Of a stretch of DNA of 44,281 nucleotides, positions 1-8,965 are shown in pieces. A program made the position numbers and the translations under genes. Numbering within the stretch: position 1 is the first letter of the stretch; each line of letters opens with the position of its first letter. The stretch is from JBKEAJ01 sp047972135 (GTDB lineage: Bacteria > Bacteroidota > Bacteroidia > Bacteroidales > Prolixibacteraceae). The notes under the pieces were generated by a model. That model saw only the letters and a program-made list of their open reading frames with translations. It had not been told where the DNA came from and made no database searches. The stretch spans positions 1-44,281 of the forward strand of contig JBKEAJ010000052.1 of the NCBI GenBank assembly GCA_047972135.1. The letters are read 5' to 3'.

Positions 1-495
1 GCATCACGAGGGCTTGATAAAGCTTTGATGTCGACTCTTGTGTCGGGCGATTACATCAAAAAAGGTGAGGCCGTCTTGATAACAGGAGCTACTGGATGTG
101 GTAAAAGCTTTATTGCATCTGCCTTGGGACACCATGCTTGTACGCAAGGGTATAAAGTGATGTATTTTAATGTCCAAAAGCTGATGCAGCGGTGTAAAAT
201 GGCTCGCTTGGAAGGTACAATACATGTATTGATGCAGAAAATAGCAAAGACCGATTTGCTGATTCTTGACGACTTTGGACTGACTCATCTCGAAAAACAA
301 CATCAGATGGATTTGATGGAAATCATCGAAGACAGACACGCAAGGTCTGCAAGCCTTGTCGTGAGTCAACTGCCTGTGTCAAAATGGTTTGACATAATAG
401 AAGAAGCTACAATCGCAGATGCTATTTTGGACAGATTAGTGCATACTTCATATAGGGTGGAATTGAAAGGTGAGAGTCTGAGAAGAAAAGTGTAA
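1..495 (+). CDS. istB: IS21-family helper ATPase IstB, 5' end cut by the window edge
   Basis: This is the C-terminal part of the IS21 transposition helper, an AAA+ ATPase that works with the IstA transposase. The frame is open to base 1, and the residues before the first internal start (ASRGLDKAL) match the usual IstB lead-in, so the true start lies outside the window. Walker A (GATGCGKS) is near 82-105 and Walker B (LLILDDFG) near 256-279. The ending (LDRLVHTSYRVELKGESLRRK) is typical of the family. The stop is at 493-495. istA should lie immediately upstream, outside the window. The visible ATPase motifs are intact, so the element may still be functional. Recognition of the family is firm; the exact IS name cannot be given. 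Confidence 0.9.
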   Translation, partial: ASRGLDKALMSTLVSGDYIKKGEAVLITGATGCGKSFIASALGHHACTQGYKVMYFNVQKLMQRCKMARLEGTIHVLMQKIAKTDLLILDDFGLTHLEKQHQMDLMEIIEDRHARSASLVVSQLPVSKWFDIIEEATIADAILDRLVHTSYRVELKGESLRRKV

Positions 496-714
496 TTTTG
501 TCACACATAAGGCTGAAATGAGCTAAAATCAGGGTGGGTCAGTATCACCGGAATATCTACCAAATAAAGAAACTCGCAAAACATAGATTGATAAACAGAG
601 TAAAAAACTCATGGATGACCAAGTGGAGTGTATGCCATATAGCAATAAAAAAAGGAAAATGTCGTGTACCCAGTATACCCTAGCTTATAGGCTTATTGCA
701 AGAAAAGTTGTAAA
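496..714. mobile_element. Probable right end of the IS21 element and junction with the polysaccharide locus
   Basis: No convincing gene lies in these 219 bases. Bases about 530-560 contain GTGGGTCAGTATCACCGGAA, which resembles the terminal repeats of Bacteroidota IS21-like elements. The matching left end is outside the window, so the inverted repeat and target duplication cannot be confirmed. The remaining DNA up to the first glycosyltransferase stop is AT-rich and unassigned. Confidence 0.4.
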
Positions 715-1767
715 TCAGTAGCCTATAGTCTCAAACAATCCCTCAGCTCTTTTTTCAATACTATATTTTGTAAGTATCCTATTTCTAGCTTTTCTCTCTA
801 ATTCTTTTTTGTTTTCGACAGCTAAAGCCTTATCAATTAGAGGTTCTAACATGCCTATATCTTTTTTCTTAAGAATAAAGCCTGTATCTCCGATAATATC
901 AGGAATAACATTAACTGATGAACCGATAGGTATACAGCCACACAGCATAGCCTCACACAGAGACAAGCCGAAGCCTTCAAACATGGATAATTGCAAATAA
1001 TACTGAGCCTTTCTGTACTCCTCTCTTAGATCTTCTGGTGATAACCTCCCCAATAAATGTACATTATCGGGTATATTATCCACTTCTGTAATTTTGTCTA
1101 AACCTGCAATGTAGAAATTACAAGAGGGGTATAATTTAGCAAGTTTTAGAATAAGATCTCCTCCTTTTCGCATAAACTGCCCACGTACTAATACTGTAAT
1201 GAAGCTACCTGGCTCTTTTGTATCATCAGGCGAAAAATCCCAAAAATCGGTTACCAAACCATTACTAACAACTTTGGTTGCTGTTTTTATCTTGGGGAAA
1301 TGAAAGTTTATTCCTTGTTCTATATATTCAGAATCATAATCATTTTTTATGTATAACAAGGACTGACTAACAGGAAGAAGAACCTTTGCAAACCGATAGG
1401 ACAACTTACAAGCGGTTTTAAGTAGCGGTTTTCTCAAACTCCCATAACCAATATGCGGCATCAATGCGCAATCTGTTCCATGTAGAATAATCAGAACAGG
1501 AACATTAAATATCTTTCCAAGTATAGATGGAACTAATGACCAATATCCTCCAAACTCCACAACTATACTTTTTACCGAAAAAATATACCTTAATACAGCA
1601 AAAAATTGGAGCAAGATGTAAATGGGAGTAAGATATTTGTTCTTCCAATTGTATTCGTTGATTACAAGCTTATATTTCTTTGAAAGAATATTGATATCTC
1701 CTTTTATGAAAGTAGCTCGGAACGGGATAACCAGTAATATCTTATCTTTTGCCATATATGTAATCAT
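715..1767 (-). CDS. Glycosyltransferase family 4 (GT-B fold), polysaccharide locus
   Basis: A 350-residue GT4-type enzyme that would transfer a sugar from a nucleotide donor to a growing lipid-linked glycan at the cytoplasmic face of the inner membrane. The C-terminal donor domain carries VLVRGQFMRKGGD and the family E-x7-E signature in EGFGLSLCEAMLCG (about residues 265-278). The N-terminal half has the acceptor-domain hydrophobic strands. The length is normal. It is the last gene of the leftward polysaccharide locus, next to the IS21 remnant. Donor and acceptor cannot be told from sequence. The start at 1767 is ATG; a second ATG four codons in (1755) is equally possible. Confidence 0.88.
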   Translation of the reverse strand: MITYMAKDKILLVIPFRATFIKGDINILSKKYKLVINEYNWKNKYLTPIYILLQFFAVLRYIFSVKSIVVEFGGYWSLVPSILGKIFNVPVLIILHGTDCALMPHIGYGSLRKPLLKTACKLSYRFAKVLLPVSQSLLYIKNDYDSEYIEQGINFHFPKIKTATKVVSNGLVTDFWDFSPDDTKEPGSFITVLVRGQFMRKGGDLILKLAKLYPSCNFYIAGLDKITEVDNIPDNVHLLGRLSPEDLREEYRKAQYYLQLSMFEGFGLSLCEAMLCGCIPIGSSVNVIPDIIGDTGFILKKKDIGMLEPLIDKALAVENKKELERKARNRILTKYSIEKRAEGLFETIGY

Positions 1768-1812
1768 TAAGCAGATAAATATCCCACAAACATACTGATA
1801 CTAGTTTTACTC

Positions 1813-2085
1813 CTACTTATCATCATATTCATTCCAATAAAACATTGCTCCGTCCTCATCAACAGTTTTGTAATAATCTAAAAGTCTAACAAATAAATCA
1901 TCGCCAACGCCATGTGCTGTAAGCGACAGAAGTGTATCTAAATAATGTTCGATTTCTGTTGCGTCTTTGCTTTTACTCGTAATTAGTACATTAACCTCAG
2001 CCCCCAAAGTAGGTAAACATTGTGCCAATGATTGGTTGAAAGAGTCTATGATCCGCTTGAGGTCGTTAACTAATTGTTTATTCAC
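1813..2085 (-). CDS. Small acidic hypothetical protein in the polysaccharide locus
   Basis: A 90-residue protein that I do not recognise. It has no signal peptide or membrane segment, is rich in Asp and Glu, and ends in YWNEYDDK. It looks like a small soluble helical protein (NDLKRIIDSFNQSLAQ at the start). It lies between two glycosyltransferase genes, with 45 bases after it and about 110 before it, where an inverted repeat and a repeated decamer are seen. Its codon use looks like ordinary coding DNA and no alternative frame is better. A regulatory or immunity-type role is possible but has no direct support. Confidence 0.6.
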   Translation of the reverse strand: MNKQLVNDLKRIIDSFNQSLAQCLPTLGAEVNVLITSKSKDATEIEHYLDTLLSLTAHGVGDDLFVRLLDYYKTVDEDGAMFYWNEYDDK

Positions 2086-2120
2086 TTTGAGTTGCAGTCT
2101 TTTAAAAATTATTGAGCTAT

Positions 2121-2177
2121 AATAAGTACTCGTTTAATCCATCTTTCTATAGTAGTATGGCGTTAATAAGTACTACT
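2121..2177. repeat. Repeated decamer and short inverted repeat upstream of the 90-aa gene
   Basis: The decamer AATAAGTACT occurs at 2121-2130 and 2165-2174. The second copy overlaps an inverted repeat, AGTAGTA (2151-2157) and TACTACT (2171-2177), with a 13-base loop. No run of T follows on either strand, so this is not a clear terminator. It could be a binding site or a recombination scar. The observation is direct; the role is unknown. Confidence 0.4.
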
Positions 2178-2198
2178 AGATTTGTTGATCTGGACTAG

Positions 2199-3017
2199 TT
2201 ATATTGCTTTTTCACGCAGATAGAAGATTTTTCTATACCGCTTGTAGACTCCAAGTTTTTTCATTATTCTAATTGTAATAAACCGTGCCTTTCTTATATT
2301 AAGCCGTATATATGCAATAACAAAGTCAAAACTTGATGTTTTTTGATCTTTAATCATTCTAATCCGCTCATCAAGTACTGTCAATCGACTGTTTGCAGAC
2401 AAACCATTTGTATCATAATAAACAAAAGGCTTATTAACATAGCTAACTAGCTCATCCTCAGTCTTTCTAATAAGAAATCTTAGCATCCATTCATGATCAG
2501 ATATAATCTTATAGCTTATTGAATAATTGCCATACTTAGTAAAAACGTCTGCTCTATGAAAGATTGCTTGGTGACAAATCGTTGTTGCCTTTCTATAAAA
2601 TGACGATAGTGTACCTACCTCCATATAGTTGTAAGAACATTTATCCTTACTCATTACCCCTCCAATCAATAGAAGAGGATTCTCATTCAGCATAATCTCT
2701 GAAGCCTCAGAAAGTACCATTTCATTACAAAAAGTGTCTGCAGAGTTTAGAAAGTGTATGTATTCTCCTGTTGCTATTTCAATGCCCTTATTCATTGCAT
2801 CATAAATCCCCTTATCTAACTCACTCACCCAATAAGTAATTCGGTCTTGGTATCTCTGTATTATGTCCACCGTACCATCCGTACTGCCTCCGTCAATAAT
2901 TATATACTCAATGTTTGAATAAGTCTGTACCAATACACTTTCTATCGTTGCTTCAATATCATAAAGTGTATTTAAGCAAACTGTAATAACTGATATTTTA
3001 GGAATATGAGATTCCAT
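2199..3017 (-). CDS. Glycosyltransferase family 2 (GT-A fold)
   Basis: A GT2-type transferase close to the WcaA/colanic-acid-type group. From the chosen start the protein opens PKISVITVCLNT, then IEYIIIDGGSTDGT (donor binding) and DKGIYDAMNKGI. The metal-binding region is LNSADTF, where most relatives have S-D-D or a similar pair. The C-terminal part holds a Trp and conserved HQAIFHR segment usual for this group. The frame stays open to a GTG at 3053 that abuts the upstream stop. I prefer ATG at 3017 because family members begin about four residues before the first strand; a TTG at about 3032 preceded by GGAGGA is another option. It should add one sugar to the repeat unit in the cytoplasm. 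Confidence 0.85.
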   Translation of the reverse strand: MESHIPKISVITVCLNTLYDIEATIESVLVQTYSNIEYIIIDGGSTDGTVDIIQRYQDRITYWVSELDKGIYDAMNKGIEIATGEYIHFLNSADTFCNEMVLSEASEIMLNENPLLLIGGVMSKDKCSYNYMEVGTLSSFYRKATTICHQAIFHRADVFTKYGNYSISYKIISDHEWMLRFLIRKTEDELVSYVNKPFVYYDTNGLSANSRLTVLDERIRMIKDQKTSSFDFVIAYIRLNIRKARFITIRIMKKLGVYKRYRKIFYLREKAI

Positions 3018-3053
3018 AGCCTCTATTTTCAAGGGTTCTTCCTCCAATGCCAC

Positions 3054-4175
3054 TTACTTGTACAAGATAGCATGTAACTTACTAAATCGATCTTCCCATG
3101 TATGATCTGCTATTGCTCTTTTGTATGCCAATTCTTTCATATCACCAATATCTTTGCAATTCTTTAAGTAATATCTGCATTTATCTATTAGCTCCTCCTC
3201 CGTATCATACAGGAGTATCTCTTTACCGTCTTCGAAATAAGACTCTATTTCTCTTGACCTCCTTGTAATTTGGAGCCCTCCACACATTGGCACTTCAAAT
3301 ACCCTCAGGTGGACTTTGGGTATAGGTTTACTTAATAAGTAGGTATCCCACAAATCTATAACATTTAGTGTTATAAAAAAATTAGAGTACAGTTTAACCA
3401 TACTGTCAAAGGTGACTCTTGCATTTATACTCAGGTATTCATTCTCGTGTAATGACAAGTTACCCTTATTGTGCAAGCTCTTCAGAAATTTACTTTTAAC
3501 ACATTTACGCCCAATTGGAAACTTCATTAAATTATTTAGCTGACACACTTGGTGCAAATAATTTTTTACAAGCATTTTAGAAGTTCTCCCTTCTTTTTTA
3601 TTGATATCTTGTGTAGTATAAACCTCTGTATAAATTTTATTACTTGCTACTTTATTTAATATATTAGAACGATTACCATATATGGATCCTATAAATCCAA
3701 CTGTTCTTTCTTTGCTTATTTGCCCCCACATGGGATTATATACGTGAGGATTAGCAGCATAAGGAATAAAAACTGTCTTAGCGCCCCATCTTTTGAATAA
3801 ATATTCCGTTTCCATAGATGTTAACCACACGATGTCATAATATTTGGCTGTCTTTCTATGAACAAAAGGGATAGATAGATTATCGTAACAAATCAATACT
3901 GATGGCAAACCTATCTTCCTAATTTCTTTTAATGTACTTACTGAAATCTCTCCATCGTACGAGGCTGTCATAAATATAGAGTACTTCTCCCTTTTATTCT
4001 TAACGAGATTTACAAGTTCTTCTTCAAAATTATCTCCATAGACACTCGGTGTGAATAGCTCAAAACTTATATCTAAATGTTGTAACTCTTCAATGAAATG
4101 ATAATATTGCCACTCGCCCTCTTTATTAGTGGAAGTAAAAAAGAAAAGAATTTTTTTATTGATGAAGTTTTTCAT
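3054..4175 (-). CDS. CgeB-like glycosyltransferase (GT-B, Glyco_trans_1_2 type)
   Basis: About 373 residues from ATG 4175. The N-terminal half resembles CgeB-type proteins (SVLICYDN, then IVWLTSMETEYLFKRWGAKTVFIPYAANP). The C-terminal half has the conserved block RVFEVPMCGGLQITRRSREI followed by EDGKEILLYDTEEEL, a nucleotide-sugar-binding region in this family. The open frame extends to 4229, but that would overlap the upstream methyltransferase by 32 bases; the later ATG leaves a 22-base gap and starts with a normal strand (KKILFFFT). The substrate is unknown. It probably acts on the same glycan as its neighbours. Confidence 0.78.
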   Translation of the reverse strand: MKNFINKKILFFFTSTNKEGEWQYYHFIEELQHLDISFELFTPSVYGDNFEEELVNLVKNKREKYSIFMTASYDGEISVSTLKEIRKIGLPSVLICYDNLSIPFVHRKTAKYYDIVWLTSMETEYLFKRWGAKTVFIPYAANPHVYNPMWGQISKERTVGFIGSIYGNRSNILNKVASNKIYTEVYTTQDINKKEGRTSKMLVKNYLHQVCQLNNLMKFPIGRKCVKSKFLKSLHNKGNLSLHENEYLSINARVTFDSMVKLYSNFFITLNVIDLWDTYLLSKPIPKVHLRVFEVPMCGGLQITRRSREIESYFEDGKEILLYDTEEELIDKCRYYLKNCKDIGDMKELAYKRAIADHTWEDRFSKLHAILYK

Positions 4176-4197
4176 GGCTATTCCATCCAAGTTGATT

Positions 4198-4988
4198 TTA
4201 ATTTTTGTACCAACACCTAGGTAATACAAGGCTACTTTTAGAGGAGTTATTACGATCTAAATTGTGAGGAAATTTTCTTTCATATGTTTTAGTCTTAACT
4301 CTATCTTTCCTTATAAAAGTAAATTCTGTTGATTGTGGAATATCTATATCTCCTACAGTTTCTACCCCACAATAATTATTTGGATGATTATGTACACAAA
4401 TGTGTGTGTGCAATATCTTTTCAAATGTCATCTTTGCCAAGCTAAAGAACCGTTTATTCCAAAAGTTTCCCAAATGGTGAAACTCTATAACCATTATCCT
4501 AAATCTTTTTATTAAATCATCAGACATACTTATAATCGAATAATACTCACTACCTTCAATATCCATTTGAAGCATTAATTCTGAGTTTTTAGATAAACCG
4601 CTAGAAGAAACCCAATAATCCATTGTCATAAAATCTGTGTTATTTATGCAACTAATATATTTCCTTTCAAAGCTATATTGCTCCTCTGGAATATCTAACT
4701 TTGGTTTACCTACAGATTTATCAGCCATGAATACTTTCATCCCTCTATTAAAGCAATCTAGTTCAAATTTACTTTTATTGTCAACTCCTGGAGAAAAACA
4801 GGCATCAATTCCCTCTAAATCATTAGGAACAAGATACCCTCCATCTCCTTCAAACCCGAGCCTAATTAAATCATATTCAGTTCTGTAAGGATATAAACTC
4901 TCAATTAGTGCCTTAACTTCTTTTTTTGAGTCGCTTGACTCACATCTATACCAAGTCTCAAAAATTGTTTCCTTATATTATTTCTCAT
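4198..4988 (-). pseudogene. FkbM-family methyltransferase, frame broken at an A7 tract (possibly phase-variable or -1 frameshifted)
   Basis: Bases 4198-4740 encode a methyltransferase C-terminal part with the FkbM signature LQMDIEGSEYYSI. The same frame stays open upstream to about 4977 and encodes the missing N-terminal domain (LIRLGFEGDGGYLVPNDLEG, CFSPGVDNKSKFE), but it has no start codon. An ATG at 4988 opens a short frame (MRNNIRKQFLRLGIDVSQAT) that enters this frame after the homopolymer at 4921-4927. Adding one A (A8) would join both parts into a 263-residue protein. The heptamer read in the first frame is A-AAA-AAG, a known -1 slippery sequence. The gene may be inactive, phase-variable or frameshifted; a sequencing error is also possible. 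The family methylates sugar or other hydroxyl groups. Confidence 0.78.
4921..4927 (-). repeat. A7 homopolymer at the methyltransferase frameshift
   Basis: On the minus strand the sequence is ACTCAAAAAAAGAAG. The upstream frame reads ACT CAA AAA AAG and meets a stop seven codons after ACT; the downstream frame reads AAA AAA GAA GTT and is the conserved methyltransferase frame. The tract is therefore exactly where the reading frame changes. A change from A7 to A8 restores the gene. Confidence 0.85.
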
Positions 4989-5138
4989 TATTTTGTATGT
5001 TTGGCTAATCTAAATATTTTCTTTTTTATTATTTGATACCAGATATATTACACAATAAAATACCAACAAAGCCTCTCTATATTTTATCCTTTTTAACCAT
5101 AATACTCTCTCATGTTCGCTGAATTGTAAATAACCGAC

Positions 5139-6476
5139 TTAACTTTCACTTAACTTGAGAATGTTGAATGATTCTAAACTACCAAAAACAGCAAAAAACA
5201 GCAAGGATATACAAGTTGCCATTATAACACCACCACTACCATAACACTTTGCTAAATATATTGACAGTGGAATATTAATTACCATACCCAAAACTGAAGT
5301 ATATATTTGTAACTTCGTCCGACCTAGTCCATTTAGTAGTGATGCAAAAATACTATTCCATGTGAATATAATGGTGTATAGAGCCATACCTATAAGTAGA
5401 ATAGACGAAAAGTTCATATCAGACCCAATCCAAATCTTTATAACTGATTTTGCTGTAAACAAAAATATTATAACTATGATGCAAATAATACCAAACCCTC
5501 TTACTTGGTTACTTATTATTCTACTTATCCACTTATAGTCCTTGTTTACCTTAGCTTCAGTAAACGCGGACCAAAATGGAGTCAGTATGATACCCACCAA
5601 CATTGTAATAACACTAAAGTACCTAAATACTATATTATATGGGGTAACCTCTTCAGGAGACAATGTATGAGAAATAATTAATGCATCAGTCTGAAAAATA
5701 ATCAAGGCTGCAACCTGTATAATAAAAAAGCGACTCCCAAGAGAAAATATTTCTTTTACTTTTTTTGAATCATAAAATTTAAATGATGGACTAACATGCT
5801 TGTAGTCTCTATTAAAAAGATAAAGGCTAGCAATTATGGATATCATTGCAGGAATTAGGGTATACACCAAGCCAACTAATACAAGATTCCCAGTCAGTAA
5901 ATCCTTAAAAAAAACAAATATTATCAACACGAAGGTGTTGGAAAGTGCCATTATTATTGCAGATAAGTTAGGTTTGTGGTCTGCTGTCAATATCGTACCA
6001 ATTAGTTTCAAACTAAATTGTACAGCAGTTATTGCGAACGTAACCCCGACTAATGAACTTATCTCATTTGTAAGGCTGATATCTACATTAAAAACTTTTG
6101 CCCAATTAATAAAATACCATGGAATAACAAATAAAGTAATTAATACTACAGAACCAATTCCCATTATAATATAAGCAGTGCTTACATATTCTTTTGCTCT
6201 CCTTATATCTTTAAGAGCAACAGCTTCAGAGAACTTATTCCTCAAGCCATTACCTACACCTATATCAAAGATTTGAATCCATGATAGAACATTAAAAATA
6301 GTAATCCAAATACCATATTTATAGTCTCCTAATATACAAAGAGCAATTGGAATGAGAATCATACTTATTATAACTCCATATCCACGGACTAACAATAAGG
6401 CGAATATACTCTTCTTTGCCTTCAATGTACGTTCATTCCCTTTATTAAAAAACCGTGAAATAAATTCCTTCAACAT
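5139..6476 (-). CDS. Oligosaccharide flippase, Wzx/MOP superfamily
   Basis: A polytopic inner-membrane protein of about 445 residues with some 12-14 hydrophobic segments, matching polysaccharide flippases that move the lipid-linked repeat unit to the periplasmic face. Typical features are the opening KKSIFALLLVRGYGVIISMI, the loop YGIWITIFNVLSWIQIFDIG with GVGNGLRNKF, and repeated 20-residue hydrophobic stretches to the end. Start ATG 6476 lies 2 bases after the stop of the preceding flavoprotein gene; ATG 6494 would overlap it by 16. It is the only transporter of the locus. No Wzy-type polymerase is seen beside it. Confidence 0.87.
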   Translation of the reverse strand: MLKEFISRFFNKGNERTLKAKKSIFALLLVRGYGVIISMILIPIALCILGDYKYGIWITIFNVLSWIQIFDIGVGNGLRNKFSEAVALKDIRRAKEYVSTAYIIMGIGSVVLITLFVIPWYFINWAKVFNVDISLTNEISSLVGVTFAITAVQFSLKLIGTILTADHKPNLSAIIMALSNTFVLIIFVFFKDLLTGNLVLVGLVYTLIPAMISIIASLYLFNRDYKHVSPSFKFYDSKKVKEIFSLGSRFFIIQVAALIIFQTDALIISHTLSPEEVTPYNIVFRYFSVITMLVGIILTPFWSAFTEAKVNKDYKWISRIISNQVRGFGIICIIVIIFLFTAKSVIKIWIGSDMNFSSILLIGMALYTIIFTWNSIFASLLNGLGRTKLQIYTSVLGMVINIPLSIYLAKCYGSGGVIMATCISLLFFAVFGSLESFNILKLSES

Positions 6477-6478
6477 TT

Positions 6479-7744
6479 TTATCTGTATCCACATTTTTTT
6501 TTAACGAGTTTCAGCGCTGCTTCCATAGCTTTATCCATATTGTAATACTCCCATTCTGCAAATCTACCAAGCAGATATATATTACTCTGTTCAAGAATAT
6601 TTTTTAGTGCATTTATATTATTACGAGTATTAAAATCTTGTATAACATATGAGTTTGGTTCTCTATTAAAAGATAAGGGTTTTACCTCCCATGGTAATTT
6701 AGAAATTTCTTCCAACATATAGTCTTCACTATATTCTCCTGAAAATTCCACAGTACATGTTGTACCAGACCTATTGCCATTATTCTCAGAACTAAAATTT
6801 CCTGTAAAAATTATTCTGTGAGCAGCTATATTTGAACTTGGCAAATATAACCAAGATAAATCATTCTTTTTTACTTCGCACAACACATTGCAAGTTGCAT
6901 TCGATCTTAATGATTTTATTTTAGCATCCAAATTAGAATCTAAATGTATATTTTGTAATATGTTGCTTAATTCTCTCACATCTCCAGTATAAACAACAGT
7001 ATCATATTCTGTACCTTCTATCAACAATCTGGAATTAGGTAATCTAACAATAGAACTTATTTTAGAATTAAGCTTTATATCTAGTCCTGAAGAAAGTTGA
7101 TTAACAATAAATTGAGAGCCGCCCTTTTGAGGATAATAGAAACTACTATGTACCATATTTTTCTCGTCCTTCCTAAATATATTAGAGACAATGGTCTCTA
7201 AAAAGTTAGGCATTGGGAGCTTCCCGTCTAGCCATGGTAATGGTATAGATGCCAAATCTACATTCCATATTTTCTCATTATAAGGTTTGAAATAGTATTC
7301 GTATAAAGTTGTACCAAAATTGTATCTCAAGAAATCACCAAAATTATCTAATCTTTTAACATCTATATCTTTTCCTGATAACTCAAGAAAATCTTTTATT
7401 ATTTTGGAAGTCAAATTAGGCTCAAGCAAATAAAGACTATTTTCGATTGGATAACCAACCTCTATATTATTATCTATAAGTACCTTTGCATTTCTATCAG
7501 TACTAATAAAATCTTCTTTTTTAAATTTACTCCAAAACCAGTGTTCTATAACTTTGTTTTTAGTATTAAACACATGTCCTCCAACTCTATGAAAAAGAAC
7601 TCCATCTACAATGTCGCATTTTACAAGCCCGCCAACATTTTCTGAACTTTCAAAAATGGACACATCATAACCTTTATCTTTCATAAAAGAAGATACTGAC
7701 AATCCGGATATTCCTGCGCCTATTACTGCTACTTTATTTGTCAC
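6479..7744 (-). CDS. FAD-dependent UDP-galactopyranose mutase-like protein
   Basis: About 421 residues. It opens with a Rossmann dinucleotide-binding motif, KVAVIGAGISGLS, and an acidic strand end (VSIFESSENVGG). HRVGGHVFNT and the C-terminal GRFAEWEYYNMDKAMEAAL correspond to parts of UDP-galactopyranose mutases (Glf), which convert UDP-galactopyranose to the furanose form using reduced FAD. Similarity is not close throughout, so a related amine-oxidase-like mutase is possible. The 5' extension begins at TTG 7759; I chose GTG 7744 (MTNKVAVIGAG) because it starts at the Rossmann strand and shortens the overlap with the upstream glycosyltransferase to 11 bases. It would supply Galf or a similar donor to the locus. 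Confidence 0.72.
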   Translation of the reverse strand: MTNKVAVIGAGISGLSVSSFMKDKGYDVSIFESSENVGGLVKCDIVDGVLFHRVGGHVFNTKNKVIEHWFWSKFKKEDFISTDRNAKVLIDNNIEVGYPIENSLYLLEPNLTSKIIKDFLELSGKDIDVKRLDNFGDFLRYNFGTTLYEYYFKPYNEKIWNVDLASIPLPWLDGKLPMPNFLETIVSNIFRKDEKNMVHSSFYYPQKGGSQFIVNQLSSGLDIKLNSKISSIVRLPNSRLLIEGTEYDTVVYTGDVRELSNILQNIHLDSNLDAKIKSLRSNATCNVLCEVKKNDLSWLYLPSSNIAAHRIIFTGNFSSENNGNRSGTTCTVEFSGEYSEDYMLEEISKLPWEVKPLSFNREPNSYVIQDFNTRNNINALKNILEQSNIYLLGRFAEWEYYNMDKAMEAALKLVKKKCGYR

Positions 7745-8873
7745 TATTAAACAATTCAAATAGTTTACTACAATACATTTTATCCCAGCTCATTCCTGAA
7801 ACAGCTCGCTTTGCATTAAAGATAATGTCATTTCTAAACAAAGGATCAATAACTAATTTCTCAACAGATTTTGCTATCTCTGAAGATTTTTTTGGATCTC
7901 TTATTAAAGCGGTTTTCTCATTTTCCAGTAATTCTATGGCTCCAACACTATTAGAAACGATAACCGGCAAGGAGTTAGCCATAGCCTCGAATACTGCAAG
8001 CCCCCAACTCTGATCAATATTTACAAACAAAAAAATATCAGATTCAGAAAATAGGTCTTTCATTTGCTTTTCATCTATATTACCTAGTATGTTTACATTT
8101 GATTCTAGTTTATTGTATCTAATAAGTTCCCTAATTTTATGTCCATATTCAGGACAAAACTCTGTTGACCCTACAATATTGAGCTCTACATTATAATTTT
8201 GCTCTTTTAGTATCCTTACAACATCAATCAATGTTTCATAATTCCTGTATGGAAGTAGCACTCCAATAGATAAAAGCTTTACACAACTTACACTTATATC
8301 TTTCCTCAATAAATCTAAGTTTATTAAATTCTTATCTACTCCACAATAAAGTAGTATGGCATCTATATACATCTTATCCTTAACTAACTTCTTGTTTTTT
8401 GTGACATTAACAGTTATATTATTAACCTTTTTTGCAGCATATCTAACAAGAGCTCGATAATAAATGTATTTCTTTCTTTTCTTTGCCCCTTTATTATTCC
8501 CAGCTCTAAAGCACCAAGGCAAATCATTAATCTGCCAATATATCTTTGCTCTTATTCCTAATAACTTAGAGAATATAATTGCATAATGAAAACCATTGTC
8601 ATGAATATTAACAATTTCAGCTTTATCTTTCTTTACGAAACTAGCAATTGCAAAATGAGTCCTAATGTTTCCAAATACTCCCCCTTTTTTTTCTACTACT
8701 CTTATTCTATTATCGTAAACTTTAAACTCTTCATAGCTCTTACTTGGGATATATGACATCGTAAGAATTTCGAAATCTACTCCTTGTTTTTCAGTATATT
8801 GACATAGTCGCAGTAACTGTTTATGAGTACCTCCTCTCACTGATAAGTCTCTTGTTATGTATATAATTTTCAT
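7734..8873 (-). CDS. Glycosyltransferase family 4 (GT-B fold)
   Basis: A 379-residue GT4-type enzyme. The N-terminal GTHKQLLRLCQY is the glycine-rich loop of the acceptor domain; the C-terminal domain has LLSIGVLLPYRNYETLIDV and NIVGSTEFCPEYG. The usual E-x7-E motif reads QSWGLAVFEAM, so the first Glu is Gln, a variant that does occur in this family and still keeps the second Glu. Its 3' end overlaps the flavoprotein gene, which suggests translational coupling. The sugar donor is unknown. Confidence 0.85.
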   Translation of the reverse strand: MKIIYITRDLSVRGGTHKQLLRLCQYTEKQGVDFEILTMSYIPSKSYEEFKVYDNRIRVVEKKGGVFGNIRTHFAIASFVKKDKAEIVNIHDNGFHYAIIFSKLLGIRAKIYWQINDLPWCFRAGNNKGAKKRKKYIYYRALVRYAAKKVNNITVNVTKNKKLVKDKMYIDAILLYCGVDKNLINLDLLRKDISVSCVKLLSIGVLLPYRNYETLIDVVRILKEQNYNVELNIVGSTEFCPEYGHKIRELIRYNKLESNVNILGNIDEKQMKDLFSESDIFLFVNIDQSWGLAVFEAMANSLPVIVSNSVGAIELLENEKTALIRDPKKSSEIAKSVEKLVIDPLFRNDIIFNAKRAVSGMSWDKMYCSKLFELFNSDK

Positions 8874-8965
8874 ATCTTATATAATGTTTTATTCTTTATC
8901 TGTTGGTGTATGTCACAATTATATTAAATGTGCAAGTTAGGTTGTCAATACTCATTTAATCTTAT

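Noticed and set aside
611..721. A 36-codon plus-strand frame (starting MDDQVECMPYSNKKRK) between the IS end and the first glycosyltransferase
   Set aside because: It overlaps the stop of the glycosyltransferase gene, is short, and matches no family I know; probably chance.
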